Shown in pieces: positions 9,221 through 17,653 of a DNA stretch of 64,000 nucleotides. Origin of the DNA: JAXLSZ01 sp046330315 (GTDB lineage: Bacteria > Actinomycetota > Thermoleophilia > Solirubrobacterales > 70-9); contig JAXLSZ010000005.1 in assembly GCA_046330315.1 (NCBI GenBank), positions 457,469 through 521,468 of the forward strand, given 5' to 3'. Numbering within the stretch: the first letter of the stretch is position 1; every line of letters begins with the position of its first letter. Both the position numbers and the translations under genes were made by a program. The notes below the pieces were generated by a model. That model had not been told where the DNA came from, searched no databases, and was given only the letters and a program-made list of their open reading frames with translations.

Positions 9221-10489
9221 GTGGAGTGGTCCCTCGCCGTAATCGCGCTTTCGCTGATCGCGGTCGCCGCGGTCTCGAAGAGGATCGCGGGAACGCCTCT
9301 GACGCCGGCGATCCTCTTCGTCGGGATCGGGCTCCTGGTCGGCCCCAGGTTCCTCGACGAGGTCGACATCCCGAGCACGAGCTCGACCGTCCGCTCCCTG
9401 GCGGAGGCGACGCTGACCCTGGTCCTCTTCGCCGACGCATCGAGGATCGACCTGCGCTCGCTTCGCCAAGGCGCCTCCCTCCCGGCCCGCCTGCTCGGGG
9501 CCGGCCTGCCACTGACGATCGCGGCCGGCGCCCTGGCCGCCGCGGCCCTCTTCGGGCAGCTCACCGTCTGGGAGGCCGTGATCCTCGGCGTCGTCCTGGC
9601 GCCGACCGACGCGGCCCTGGGGCAGGCGGTGGTGACCGAGCCCCGCGTTCCGGGTCGGATCCGGCAGGGCCTCAACGTCGAGAGCGGGCTCAACGACGGG
9701 ATCTGCGTCCCGCTGCTGTTCGCCGCGGTCGCCGCGGCTGACGTCCAGTCGGGGATCGCCGCAGGCCGCAGCCCCTGGACGCTGCTGCTGGAGGAGGTCG
9801 GCTACGGGGCGCTCGCCGGGCTCGCGGCCGGCCTGCTGATCGGTGCCGTGGTCACCCTCACCGCCCGCCGCGACCTGATCACGGGGAGCTGGCGGCAGGT
9901 CGTGCCCGCCGCCGGCGCGGCGCTCGCCTACGGGACCGCCTCGGCCCTCGGGGGCTCGGGATTCATCGCCGCCTTCGTCGGAGGGATCGCCTTCCGATCC
10001 GCCCTCGGGCGCGACCCCGAGGAGGTGAACAGGCTCACCGAGGAGCTGGGGGGCGTCCTCAACGGCGTCACCTTCGTGATCTTCGGAGCGATCCTGCTGG
10101 GCCCGGCGCTGGGCGAGGCCTCCTGGAGGCTCGTCGCCTACGCCGTCCTCAGCCTCACCGTGGTCAGGATGGCGCCGGTCGCGGCGGCGATGCTCGGCTC
10201 CGGCGCCCGCCGGCCAACGGTCGGCTTCCTCGGCTGGTTCGGCCCGCGGGGCCTGGCCTCGATCGTCTTCGCGGTGATCCTCGTCGAGGAGTCCCGGCTC
10301 CCGCACGAGCACCTCCTCGTCACCGTCACCTACCTGACGGTCGGGCTCTCGGTCCTCGCGCACGGCCTCAGCGCCGCCCCGCTCGCCGCCCGCTACGCCT
10401 CCTGGTTCGCCCGCCGCCCGCGCCGGGAAGCGGCGCCCATGGAGAGCGAGCCCGTCGCGGTGACCCGGGCGAGGGGCCCGTCGCGGTGA
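9221..10489 (+). CDS. Cation/proton antiporter (NhaP/CPA1 type)
   Basis: A 422-residue polytopic membrane protein with about 12 hydrophobic helices. LGVVLAPTDAALGQAVV and ESGLNDGICVPLLF match the ion-binding region of Na+(K+)/H+ antiporters of the CPA1 family. It probably exchanges Na+ or K+ for H+ in the cytoplasmic membrane. The start is GTG at 9221, right after an in-frame stop. The 3' end runs into a 26-bp tandem repeat that supplies its last codons and stop. It is transcribed away from the sulfatase maturase. Confidence 0.87.
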   Translation: MEWSLAVIALSLIAVAAVSKRIAGTPLTPAILFVGIGLLVGPRFLDEVDIPSTSSTVRSLAEATLTLVLFADASRIDLRSLRQGASLPARLLGAGLPLTIAAGALAAAALFGQLTVWEAVILGVVLAPTDAALGQAVVTEPRVPGRIRQGLNVESGLNDGICVPLLFAAVAAADVQSGIAAGRSPWTLLLEEVGYGALAGLAAGLLIGAVVTLTARRDLITGSWRQVVPAAGAALAYGTASALGGSGFIAAFVGGIAFRSALGRDPEEVNRLTEELGGVLNGVTFVIFGAILLGPALGEASWRLVAYAVLSLTVVRMAPVAAAMLGSGARRPTVGFLGWFGPRGLASIVFAVILVEESRLPHEHLLVTVTYLTVGLSVLAHGLSAAPLAARYASWFARRPRREAAPMESEPVAVTRARGPSR

Positions 10490-10528
10490 CCCGGGCGAGG
10501 GGCCCGTCGCGGTGAGCGGGGCGAGGGG
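10451..10528 (+). repeat. 26-bp tandem repeat, three copies
   Basis: Copies at 10451-10476, 10477-10502 and 10503-10528 begin CCCGTCGCGGTGA. The first two are identical and the third differs at two bases. Because 26 is not a multiple of three, each copy is read in a new frame; the antiporter stop falls in copy two. Confidence 0.9.
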
Positions 10529-10561
10529 GTCGCTGCAGCGCCCGCCGCCGGGCGGCTCCGC

Positions 10562-10816
10562 CTAGGGCTCCGGCTCCCACCAGGCCTCGGACAAGTCCAC
10601 CCGGTCGCCGCGGAAGGGGACGCCCTCGGCCTCGAGCAGCCGCCGCTGCTGCTCGCCCATCGCCAGCGACCCGTCGGCGCGAACCACGCGGTGCCAGGGG
10701 ACCGCAGGGTCCTCGCAGGCAGCCATCACGGCACCTGCGTGGCGGGGAGCGGAGGGGCAGAGGGCGCCGTAGCTGGTCACGCAGCCGGGCGGAATGGAGC
10801 GAGCGCGCTCGAGCAC
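10562..10816 (-). CDS. MGMT-family alkyltransferase-like protein (ATL)
   Basis: An 84-residue protein with the MGMT DNA-binding core: ARSIPPGCVTSYGAL, then PWHRVVRADG. The active-site Cys of O6-methylguanine methyltransferase (PCHRV) is replaced by Trp, as in Atl proteins that bind alkylated guanine and hand it to nucleotide excision repair. It should therefore lack transferase activity. The start is a GTG at 10816, 23 bases after the cyclase stop; family members usually have about ten more residues in front, but no other start codon is in frame. It is the last gene of the cydAB operon. Confidence 0.85.
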   Translation of the reverse strand: MLERARSIPPGCVTSYGALCPSAPRHAGAVMAACEDPAVPWHRVVRADGSLAMGEQQRRLLEAEGVPFRGDRVDLSEAWWEPEP

Positions 10817-10839
10817 GGCCGCAGCGCTCGGCGCCCGGC

Positions 10840-11796
10840 TCAGAGGACCGCGAGAGGATTGAGGGGTGATCCCGTTCCCCCGATGATTCTCAGCGGACTC
10901 GCCATGAACAGGAACTCCCAGCGCTCATCCCGCTCGCAATGGTCGAGCAGGTCCTCGAACTGGAGGTAGTCGAGGAGAGGGAGTCCCATCGCGTTCAGGG
11001 CGAGAGCGTGAATCGGGTAAGCGACGCCCTCGGCCGCGCTCGGAGCGGCGTCACTGTTCCCGTCGGATCCGAGCACGGCGACCCGGCGCTCGGCGAGCCA
11101 CCGCGCCACCGTGGGATGGAGACCGGCCTTGCTGCGGCTGGCGTCCCACGGCTCCGCCTCGGCGCAGCGGCGGGCGTGTCCGGTGCGGACCAGCAGGATG
11201 TCCCCCTCGGCGACCTCGACGTGCTGCTCCCGCTCGGCCCGCTCGAGGTCCTCTGTGAGGATCTGCTCCCCAGGCTCGAGCCAGGGGATACCGCGGGTGC
11301 GCGGAACGTCGAGGAGGATCCCGCGACCGACGATCCCGTGGCGCATCGCCTCAACGGTGTTGAAGGCGGCGCCCTGCGAGGTCACGGACTCCGATGGCCG
11401 GCCGTTGTAAAGGAGGCCGTCGAACTCGACATGGCAGAGCGCGTCGAGGTGGGTGTGGCCCTCGTTGTGGTAGTCGGCGCCGACGAAGTCCTTCGCGAAC
11501 CGCAGCGGGCCGGAGCCGATGTCGGTGTCCCCGAGCATGGTCATCCAGTGCAGGGCGGGCTCGGGGTTGCCGATGCCCGTCTCCGTGTCCAGGGGCCTGC
11601 TCAGGGAGACCGATTCCCCGCTCTGCACCAGGCCGGTGGCGGCCCGGACCCGCGAGGCATCGAGGTAGTTGAGCGTGCCGCGCTCGTCCGCCTCTCCCCA
11701 GGCCCCCCAGTTGGAGACGGCAGCGAACAGGCTCCTGAACTCGCCCTCGCCGATCGGTGCCCCGCTGGGCCCGCTGGGTGGGAGAGTGTCGCTCAT
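10840..11796 (-). CDS. Cyclase-family metal-dependent hydrolase (kynurenine formamidase-like)
   Basis: A 318-residue protein of the cyclase family. The metal-binding motif is DYHNEGHTHLDALCH, with the HxxxHxD...H spacing of the family. Known members include kynurenine formamidase and isatin hydrolase; this one is about 100 residues longer than KynB, so the substrate cannot be named. The start MSDTLPPSG at 11796 overlaps the pfkB stop as ATGA, which argues against a longer version. It lies in the cydA-cydB-pfkB-cyclase-ATL operon. Confidence 0.82.
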   Translation of the reverse strand: MSDTLPPSGPSGAPIGEGEFRSLFAAVSNWGAWGEADERGTLNYLDASRVRAATGLVQSGESVSLSRPLDTETGIGNPEPALHWMTMLGDTDIGSGPLRFAKDFVGADYHNEGHTHLDALCHVEFDGLLYNGRPSESVTSQGAAFNTVEAMRHGIVGRGILLDVPRTRGIPWLEPGEQILTEDLERAEREQHVEVAEGDILLVRTGHARRCAEAEPWDASRSKAGLHPTVARWLAERRVAVLGSDGNSDAAPSAAEGVAYPIHALALNAMGLPLLDYLQFEDLLDHCERDERWEFLFMASPLRIIGGTGSPLNPLAVL

Positions 11797-12656
11797 CGGC
11801 CGGTCCGCGCCTCCTCGGCGCCCGCCTGCGGGCCGAGGCGCAGCTGCGCTTCGTACGGCCCGCGTCCCGTGACGCAGGCGGCGCCGCAGCGGGCGCCGAG
11901 CTCGAGGGCCTCGCCGAGCCTCCGGCCGCCGGCGAGCCCGACCGTGACGCCGCCGGCAAAGCAATCCCCGGCGCCGTAGGAGTCGACGACCGGCCCCGGC
12001 GGATCCGCTCCCGTCCAGCCAAAGACCGCCCCCCCTTCCGAGGCCGATCCGCCCGCCGCGCCCTCGGTTCGCGCCACCGCGAGGGGCTCGGGGATCAGAT
12101 CGCCGGGGGAGTAGGTCTCGCCCGGGTCCTCGTCGCTGGCGAGGAGCAGGTCCAGCTCGACCGCCGCCGCTCGCAGATCGGCGGCCGCCCGCACGCTGGC
12201 GACCAGGACCCGGCTCGCCCTTGCCGCCCGGATCGCATCCGGATCGCCCGCCGTCAGATAGACGCCGTCCAGCTCGCCGAGCCGCGACCAGGGGAGCCGG
12301 TCGTCGCGCCGCGGGGCCAGCCGCTCGCCGGTGACCGTGATCGTTCTCTCCCCGGCGCCGTCGAGGTGGACGAATGCCCGCCTCTGCGGGCGCTCGCGGA
12401 AAACCGCCGCGACCTCGACGCCCAGGGCCTCGAGCGCCGCCTTCGCGGCATGCCCCGTCGCATCGTCACCCAGGGCGGTGATCAGCAGGCAGGAGCCGGT
12501 CAGGTTGGCGATCTGCACGGCGGCCACGCCGCCGCCGCCCGCCGCCGTCTCGAACGACTCGCTTGCCTGGACTATCTCACCCTCTCCCGGCAGGCGGTCG
12601 ACCACGGCGAACTGGGCCCACTCGACGTGGCCGACCACCGATGCTCGTGCCCGCAC
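11793..12656 (-). CDS. PfkB-family carbohydrate kinase
   Basis: A 287-residue protein of the ribokinase/PfkB fold. AAGGGGVAAVQIANL near residue 40 is the sugar-binding signature, and DSYGAGDCFAGG near residue 230 is signature 2, with the catalytic Asp in GAGD. It phosphorylates a sugar or nucleoside with ATP; the exact substrate is not evident. It follows cydB by 21 bases and overlaps the cyclase gene by 4 bases, so it is translated from the same mRNA. Confidence 0.85.
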   Translation of the reverse strand: MRARASVVGHVEWAQFAVVDRLPGEGEIVQASESFETAAGGGGVAAVQIANLTGSCLLITALGDDATGHAAKAALEALGVEVAAVFRERPQRRAFVHLDGAGERTITVTGERLAPRRDDRLPWSRLGELDGVYLTAGDPDAIRAARASRVLVASVRAAADLRAAAVELDLLLASDEDPGETYSPGDLIPEPLAVARTEGAAGGSASEGGAVFGWTGADPPGPVVDSYGAGDCFAGGVTVGLAGGRRLGEALELGARCGAACVTGRGPYEAQLRLGPQAGAEEARTGR

Positions 12657-12677
12657 GATCTCCTCGCGCTCAGGTCG

Positions 12678-13736
12678 TCACGGCGCCGATGGCTCGTCGG
12701 GCTTGGCCGCGAGCGCGTCGATCGGCGATCCCACCTTCTCGCCGCCCAGGCGGGCGCGGAAGACGTGGTACGACCAGGCCTGGTAGAGGAGGACGATCGG
12801 GACCATGACGGCGGCGACGACGGTCATCACCTGCAGCGAGTAGTGCGAGGAGGAGGCGTTGGAGATCGTCAGGCTGTTGGAGAAATCCGTGGAGGAGACG
12901 AGCACCCGCGGGTAGAGCCCGGTGAAGATGGTCGCCACCAGGGCGAGGGTGGCCAGGGCGGTCGCGACGAAGGCCGCTCCTCCCCGGCGGCCCCGCGCGA
13001 AGAGGGCGGCGGCCACGAGGGCGGCTGCCCCGAGAGCGGCCGGGACGGCCGGGCCAAGGACTCCCCGGTCGTTCGAGTCGACGGCGACCGCCACCGTCCA
13101 GCCGAGCAGGGCGATGCCGGCGAGGGCGACCGGCGCGGCAAGCCGGCGGGCCGCTTCGGCGGCGCGCTCGCGGAGCGCTCCGCTGACCCGGAGCTCGAGG
13201 TAGTTGGCACCGTGGAAGGCGAAGAGCAGAACGGTGACCACACCGGCAAACACCGTGTAGGGGCTGAACAGGCTCCAGAAGTCCCCGCTGAAGTCGCCGC
13301 TGGAGTCGATCGGGACTCCCCTGAGCAGGTTCGACAGTGCGACCCCCCAGACGAAGGCGGCCCCGGCGCTGCCTGCCGTGTTGGCCCACTGCCATGCCGC
13401 CCGCCAGCGGTCCGAGCTGCCCTTTCCCCTCCACTCGAAGGAGACGACGCGAACCATCAGGCAGAGCAGGACGAGCAGCAGAGCCAGGTAGAAGCCCGAG
13501 AACATCGTCGCGTACCAGACGGGGAAGGCGGCGAAGGTCGCGCCCCCGGCGACGATCAGCCAGACCTCGTTTCCGTCCCAGACCGGTCCGATCGCATCGA
13601 ACATCGTCTGCCGCTCCTCCTCGCCTCGGGGGAGGAAGGGAAGCAGCATCCCGACCCCGAAGTCGAAGCCCTCGAGCAGGAAGTACCCGCCCCAGAGGAT
13701 GGCGATGAGCAGGAACCAGACGGTCTCCAGGCTCAT
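12678..13736 (-). CDS. cydB: Cytochrome bd ubiquinol oxidase subunit II (second locus)
   Basis: A complete CydB of 352 residues, starting MSLETVWFLLIAILWGGYF, with the early GFDFGVGMLLPF motif and about eight or nine hydrophobic helices. VSSTDFSNSLTISNASSSHY near residue 275 corresponds to the same region of the partial cydB at the left edge. It forms the bd oxidase with CydA, 25 bases upstream. The operon continues into pfkB, a cyclase and ATL. Confidence 0.95.
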   Translation of the reverse strand: MSLETVWFLLIAILWGGYFLLEGFDFGVGMLLPFLPRGEEERQTMFDAIGPVWDGNEVWLIVAGGATFAAFPVWYATMFSGFYLALLLVLLCLMVRVVSFEWRGKGSSDRWRAAWQWANTAGSAGAAFVWGVALSNLLRGVPIDSSGDFSGDFWSLFSPYTVFAGVVTVLLFAFHGANYLELRVSGALRERAAEAARRLAAPVALAGIALLGWTVAVAVDSNDRGVLGPAVPAALGAAALVAAALFARGRRGGAAFVATALATLALVATIFTGLYPRVLVSSTDFSNSLTISNASSSHYSLQVMTVVAAVMVPIVLLYQAWSYHVFRARLGGEKVGSPIDALAAKPDEPSAP

Positions 13737-13761
13737 GATCGCGCTCCGGCCACCGGTCGCA

Positions 13762-15159
13762 TCAGTACCCCGCCGCAGCCGCCGCTTCAGGCCCCGACGC
13801 GCCGACCTCGGGGGGGTCGAGGCGCGCGTAGCGGCGCATCAGGTGGAAGTCGAGCACCCCGAGGGCGATGTAGAGCAGGGCGAAGACGGTGATGCTGGTG
13901 GCGATCGTGGTGGAGCTCACGGAGGGCGAGTTGGCCTCCGAGGTCTTCAACAGGCCCTGGACGATCCAGGGCTGGCGGCCCATCTCGGTCAGGGTCCAGC
14001 CGGCCGCGGCGGCGACGAAGGGGGCGGCAATGGTGACGATCGCCGCCCAGAGGAACCAGCGCTGCGACTCGAGCTTGCGGCGGCGGTAGAGGAAAGCGCC
14101 GACCGCGGCCACGAGGAACATCCAGGTCCCCAGGTAGGCCATCACCCGCATCGCCCAGTAGGCCACCTCGATGTTGGGCAGGTAGTTCCCGGGCCCGTAG
14201 GTCTTGCGGTACTGCGCCTGCAGCTGGTCGAGACCGACGACCTTGGCACTCGGGTCGCCGGTGGCGAGGAAGGAGAGCAGCTTGGGGACCTCGACGTCGA
14301 CGCTCGGATCGGGGTCCTGGGAGCTGAAACCGCCGATCTGGAACAGGGAGAAGGAGGCCGGCTGCTCGGTCTGCCAGAGGGCCTCCGCGGCGGCGATCTT
14401 GACCGGCTGGTCGGTGGTGGTGGTGATGCCGAAGCGGCTGCCGACGACCAGGTTGACCAGCGTCACCGGGACGGCGACGATCAGCGCCAGCGCGGCGGCA
14501 CGCCGGAAGAGCCCGGTGTTGCGCCCGCGCAGCAAGTGCCAGCAGGCGACCCCGAAGACGAGCAGGGTTCCCGCAGTCAGCCCGGCCAGGATCGTGTGCA
14601 GCATCGCGTGCCAGGCGAAGTTGTTGCCGAGCAGCGCCCAGACGTCGGTCAGGTGTGCCCTCCCGCCGCTGACGTCCGAGCCGACCGGGTGCTGCATCCA
14701 CGAGTTCGCGACGAGGATGAAGAAGGCAGAGAGCCAGGTCCCGGCGACGGCGGCCCAGATCGTCGCCAGGTGGAGTCTCGGGGAGAGCCGTCCCCAACCG
14801 AATATCCAGAGGCCGAGGAACACCGACTCCAGGAAGAACGCCACCAGCCCCTCGATCGCCAAGGGGGCGCCGAAGACGTCGCCGACGAACTTCGAGTACG
14901 TCGACCAGTTCATCCCGAACTGGAATTCCTGGACCAGCCCGGTGGCGACTCCGATCGCGAAGTTGATCAGGAACAGCGTGCCGAAGAAGCGGGTCAGCCG
15001 CAGCCACTGCTCGTCGCCCGATCGGTACCACAGTGTCTGCATGACGGCAACGAGGGGTCCCAGCCCCAGGGTCAGCGGCACGAAGATGAAGTGGTAGAGC
15101 GACGTCATCGCGAACTGGGTCCGAGCGAGGTCGACCGTGGTCTCCGCGATCGGGATCAT
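13762..15159 (-). CDS. cydA: Cytochrome bd ubiquinol oxidase subunit I
   Basis: A 465-residue CydA. The N-terminus LARTQFAMTSLYHFIFVPLT carries the heme b595 His, FQFGMNW and WMQHPVG are conserved, and GRQPWIVQGLLKT is the family hallmark. The Q-loop is of the short type, unlike the long loop of E. coli CydA. The enzyme oxidises quinol and reduces O2 with high affinity and generates a proton gradient without pumping. It is the first gene of a five-gene leftward operon. The upstream region holds an 8-bp inverted repeat and two palindrome sites, though both of those point toward NDH-2. Confidence 0.96.
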   Translation of the reverse strand: MIPIAETTVDLARTQFAMTSLYHFIFVPLTLGLGPLVAVMQTLWYRSGDEQWLRLTRFFGTLFLINFAIGVATGLVQEFQFGMNWSTYSKFVGDVFGAPLAIEGLVAFFLESVFLGLWIFGWGRLSPRLHLATIWAAVAGTWLSAFFILVANSWMQHPVGSDVSGGRAHLTDVWALLGNNFAWHAMLHTILAGLTAGTLLVFGVACWHLLRGRNTGLFRRAAALALIVAVPVTLVNLVVGSRFGITTTTDQPVKIAAAEALWQTEQPASFSLFQIGGFSSQDPDPSVDVEVPKLLSFLATGDPSAKVVGLDQLQAQYRKTYGPGNYLPNIEVAYWAMRVMAYLGTWMFLVAAVGAFLYRRRKLESQRWFLWAAIVTIAAPFVAAAAGWTLTEMGRQPWIVQGLLKTSEANSPSVSSTTIATSITVFALLYIALGVLDFHLMRRYARLDPPEVGASGPEAAAAAGY

Positions 15160-15193
15160 CGCTTCTCCCGGAACCCCATTCTTCGCTGTCGCT

Positions 15194-15230
15194 CGGGAGG
15201 CAAGGCACGGCCAATCAAACCAGCCTCCCG
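15194..15230 (-). promoter_or_regulatory. Inverted repeat upstream of cydA
   Basis: CGGGAGGC at 15194-15201 and GCCTCCCG at 15223-15230 are perfect 8-base inverted repeats 21 bases apart, 35-71 bases before the cydA start codon. It could be an operator or a leader hairpin. No clear promoter was identified for cydA. Confidence 0.35.
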
Positions 15231-15241
15231 GGGGGAGGGCG

Positions 15242-15260
15242 TCACCCGGAACGGATGATC
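15242..15260 (+). promoter_or_regulatory. 19-nt palindromic motif, site b
   Basis: TCACCCGGAACGGATGATC, the only copy ending in C. It lies 47 bases upstream of site c in the same orientation, in the cydA/NDH-2 divergent region, 82 bases before the cydA start on the other strand. The tandem arrangement suggests cooperative binding. Confidence 0.6.
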
Positions 15261-15288
15261 TCGGCCGCTTGGCGCGCCGGTCGCCGCT

Positions 15289-15307
15289 TCACCCGAACGG
15301 GATGATG
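15289..15307 (+). promoter_or_regulatory. 19-nt palindromic motif, site c
   Basis: TCACCCGAACGGGATGATG, upstream of NDH-2. A -10-like CTAGCG lies 19 bases downstream, as at site f. The distance to the chosen NDH-2 start is only 37 bases, shorter than for the other genes. Confidence 0.65.
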
Positions 15308-15344
15308 CCCGGGGCCGGTGTTCGGGCTAGCGTCGGACTCCATC

Positions 15345-16739
15345 ATGCGGGCCCCGTCGGAGAATCAAGGAGCTCGGAGGGGTGACGGGGTCTCCAGGCA
15401 CCGGGTCGTGGTGGTCGGAGGAGGCTTCGGCGGGCTGTTCGCGGCCCGCTTCCTGCGCCGGTCGGCTGTCGAGGTGACGCTGATCGACCGGGTCAACCAC
15501 CACCTCTTCCAGCCGCTCCTCTACCAGGTGGCCACCGGCGTCCTCTCGGAGGGCGAGGTGGCCCCGCCGATCAGGTACGTCCTGCGCCGGCAGCGGAACC
15601 TCGAGGTGCTGCTGGCCGAGGTTGACGGCTTCGATCTCGCGGGCCGGACGGTCTCGGCGACTCGGCTCGATGGAGGGCATCTGACGGTTCCCTACGACAG
15701 CCTGATCGTCGCCGCCGGCGCCGGCCAGTCCTATTTCGGGCACGACGAGTTCTCCCGCTGGGCCCCGGGGATGAAGACCATCGACGACGCGCTCGAGCTG
15801 CGAGGGAGGATCCTCGGCGCCTTCGAGATGGCGGCGGTGGAGAGGGATCCCCAGAGGCAGCGGGAGTGGCTGACCTTCGTGGTCGTCGGAGGCGGTCCGA
15901 CCGGGGTCGAGCTGGCGGGTCAGATCGCCGAGCTCTCGCGGCGGGTCCTGCCCAGGGACTTCCGGCAGATCGACCCCAAGAGCGCGAAGGTGCTGCTGTT
16001 CGACGGTGGCCCCGAGATCCTCGCCGCCTTCGGGAACCGCCTCTCGGCGATCGCGACCAGGGAGCTGGAGCGCCAGGGTGTCGAGATCCACCCGAACATC
16101 ATCGTCACCGGGATGGACCGCTTCGGTGTGGAGATCAAGGCTTCCGACGGGTCTGTGCGCCGCGTCCCGGCCCGCACCAAGGTCTGGGCGGCCGGGGTGC
16201 AGGCCTCGCCGCTTGCCGGCTTGCTGGCCGCGGCCAGCGGCGCCGAGTGCGACCGGTCCGGGCGGATAGCGACGGAGCCCGACTGCTCGCTGCCCGGCCA
16301 CCCGGAGGTGTTCGTGATCGGCGACATGGCGTCGCTCAACGACCTTCCCGGCGTCGCCGAGGTCGCCATGCAGGGGGGGATCCACGCGGCTCGCACGATC
16401 AGCGGACGGCTCAGGGGCAGGGAGACCGGCGAGTTCCGCTACCGGGACCTGGGCAGCATGGCGATGATCTCTCGGTTCCGGGCGATCGTCAGCTTCAAGG
16501 GCCTGAGGGTTTCCGGGTTCCCGGGATGGTTGATGTGGCTCTTCGTCCACCTTGCCTTCCTGACCGGGTTCCGCAACAGGTTGATGGCGGTGATCGGCTG
16601 GTTTCTCAGCTTCGTCGGCCGCGGGCGGGCGGAGCGGACGCTGACCACCCAGCAGGTGATCGCGCGGGTCGCGATCGAGGAGGCGGGGGGCCGGCCGTTC
16701 CTGCTCGGGCTGGCGAGGGACGAGGAGCGACCGGGCTAG
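15345..16739 (+). CDS. ndh: Type II NADH dehydrogenase (NDH-2)
   Basis: A 464-residue flavoprotein. HRVVVVGGGFGGLFAARFL near residue 20 is the FAD-binding Rossmann motif, VVVGGGPTGVELAG near 180 the NADH-binding one, and VFVIGDMASL near 325 the second FAD contact. The C-terminal region has hydrophobic segments for membrane attachment. It passes electrons from NADH to quinone without proton pumping and would feed the bd oxidase encoded next door. The start is uncertain: ATG 15345 has no Shine-Dalgarno sequence but lies just downstream of a -10-like box, so near-leaderless translation is plausible. It shares a CTAG bidirectional stop with the DUF389 gene. Confidence 0.9.
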   Translation: MRAPSENQGARRGDGVSRHRVVVVGGGFGGLFAARFLRRSAVEVTLIDRVNHHLFQPLLYQVATGVLSEGEVAPPIRYVLRRQRNLEVLLAEVDGFDLAGRTVSATRLDGGHLTVPYDSLIVAAGAGQSYFGHDEFSRWAPGMKTIDDALELRGRILGAFEMAAVERDPQRQREWLTFVVVGGGPTGVELAGQIAELSRRVLPRDFRQIDPKSAKVLLFDGGPEILAAFGNRLSAIATRELERQGVEIHPNIIVTGMDRFGVEIKASDGSVRRVPARTKVWAAGVQASPLAGLLAAASGAECDRSGRIATEPDCSLPGHPEVFVIGDMASLNDLPGVAEVAMQGGIHAARTISGRLRGRETGEFRYRDLGSMAMISRFRAIVSFKGLRVSGFPGWLMWLFVHLAFLTGFRNRLMAVIGWFLSFVGRGRAERTLTTQQVIARVAIEEAGGRPFLLGLARDEERPG

Positions 16740-17640
16740 GGCTTCGGGGGCGCTCGCGCCGCCCGCCTCGAAGCCAGCCGGCCCTGGAGCCAGAGCGCGA
16801 GGGCCGCGCCGACCGTCATCATCACGATGTTGGCCGCGAGGACCCCGAGGGCTCCCAGCGCCTTGCCGAGCTCGCCGAGGCCGGCGGCGACCCCAGGTAG
16901 GCGGCCGCGGGGATCGTGGTGACCGAGATCGCGACGCCGACCGCGGAGCTGACTCGGGTCTCCAGGGCGAGCATGCCGGCGGCGCCGGCGGCGAACGCCA
17001 CGGTTATCGTCTCGATGCCGATCGTCGTCAGCCCTCCGAGCTCCGCCGCGCTGCCCGAGAGCGTGAAGCCCGAGGGTAGCTCCGACACCTGGTTCAGCGC
17101 GAAGGTCAGAATCGCCGCCGCGCCGGCCGCGACGCCGAGGCCTACGCAGAGGGTCAGCATCGCACCCCCGAGCAGCCGCCACCTGCTCCCCAGGATCCCG
17201 ACCGCCATCGCCGTGATCGGCAGCAGATCCGGGCTCACCGCCATCGCCCCGACGATCAGGATCACGTTGGCGTCCAGCACCCCGTAGCCGGCGATCACCC
17301 CCGCGACCAGCATGAATGTGAGGTAGCGGCCCACCGGGCGGGCGTTGATCCAGGCCTGCCCGAGAAGGTCCGTCCAGACCAGCGCGCCGGCTGCCTCGGC
17401 CACCCTGCGCCCGATCACCTCCTGCCGGCTCAGGGTGACGTCGGCATCGGCTATCCCCAGCCGGTGCAGCTCCTCGCGGACGGGATCCACGGACGCGGGG
17501 CTCAGCGCGGCGCCCAGCAGCGAGTGGTCCGCACGGTGCGCCGGCGCCAGCGTGACCCGGGACACTCCCCCCAGTCGCTCCAGCCACCTTGCCAGTGAGT
17601 CCATCGCGGCGGTTGGGCCGAACACCTCCAGCCTGATCAC
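16736..17640 (-). CDS. DUF389 membrane protein, interrupted by a frameshift
   Basis: The first about 250 residues follow the DUF389/TIGR00341 pattern: an N-terminal cytoplasmic domain, then hydrophobic helices with NVILIVGAMAVSPDLLPI. At the C-run 16891-16894 the frame breaks. The original frame ends at 16822 with unrelated residues, while the next frame continues the family sequence (GLGELGKALGALGVLAANIV) to 16736. One extra C, five instead of four, restores a single gene. This is either a sequencing error in a homopolymer or a recent mutation. Function is unknown. It is the last gene of the zwf operon, 13 bases after the GMC gene. Confidence 0.75.
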
Positions 17641-17653
17641 CGGCGGACCTCCC

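Noticed and set aside
13699..15258. A 519-codon plus-strand frame opposite cydA
   Set aside because: Shadow of cydA, which has full family motifs on the minus strand.
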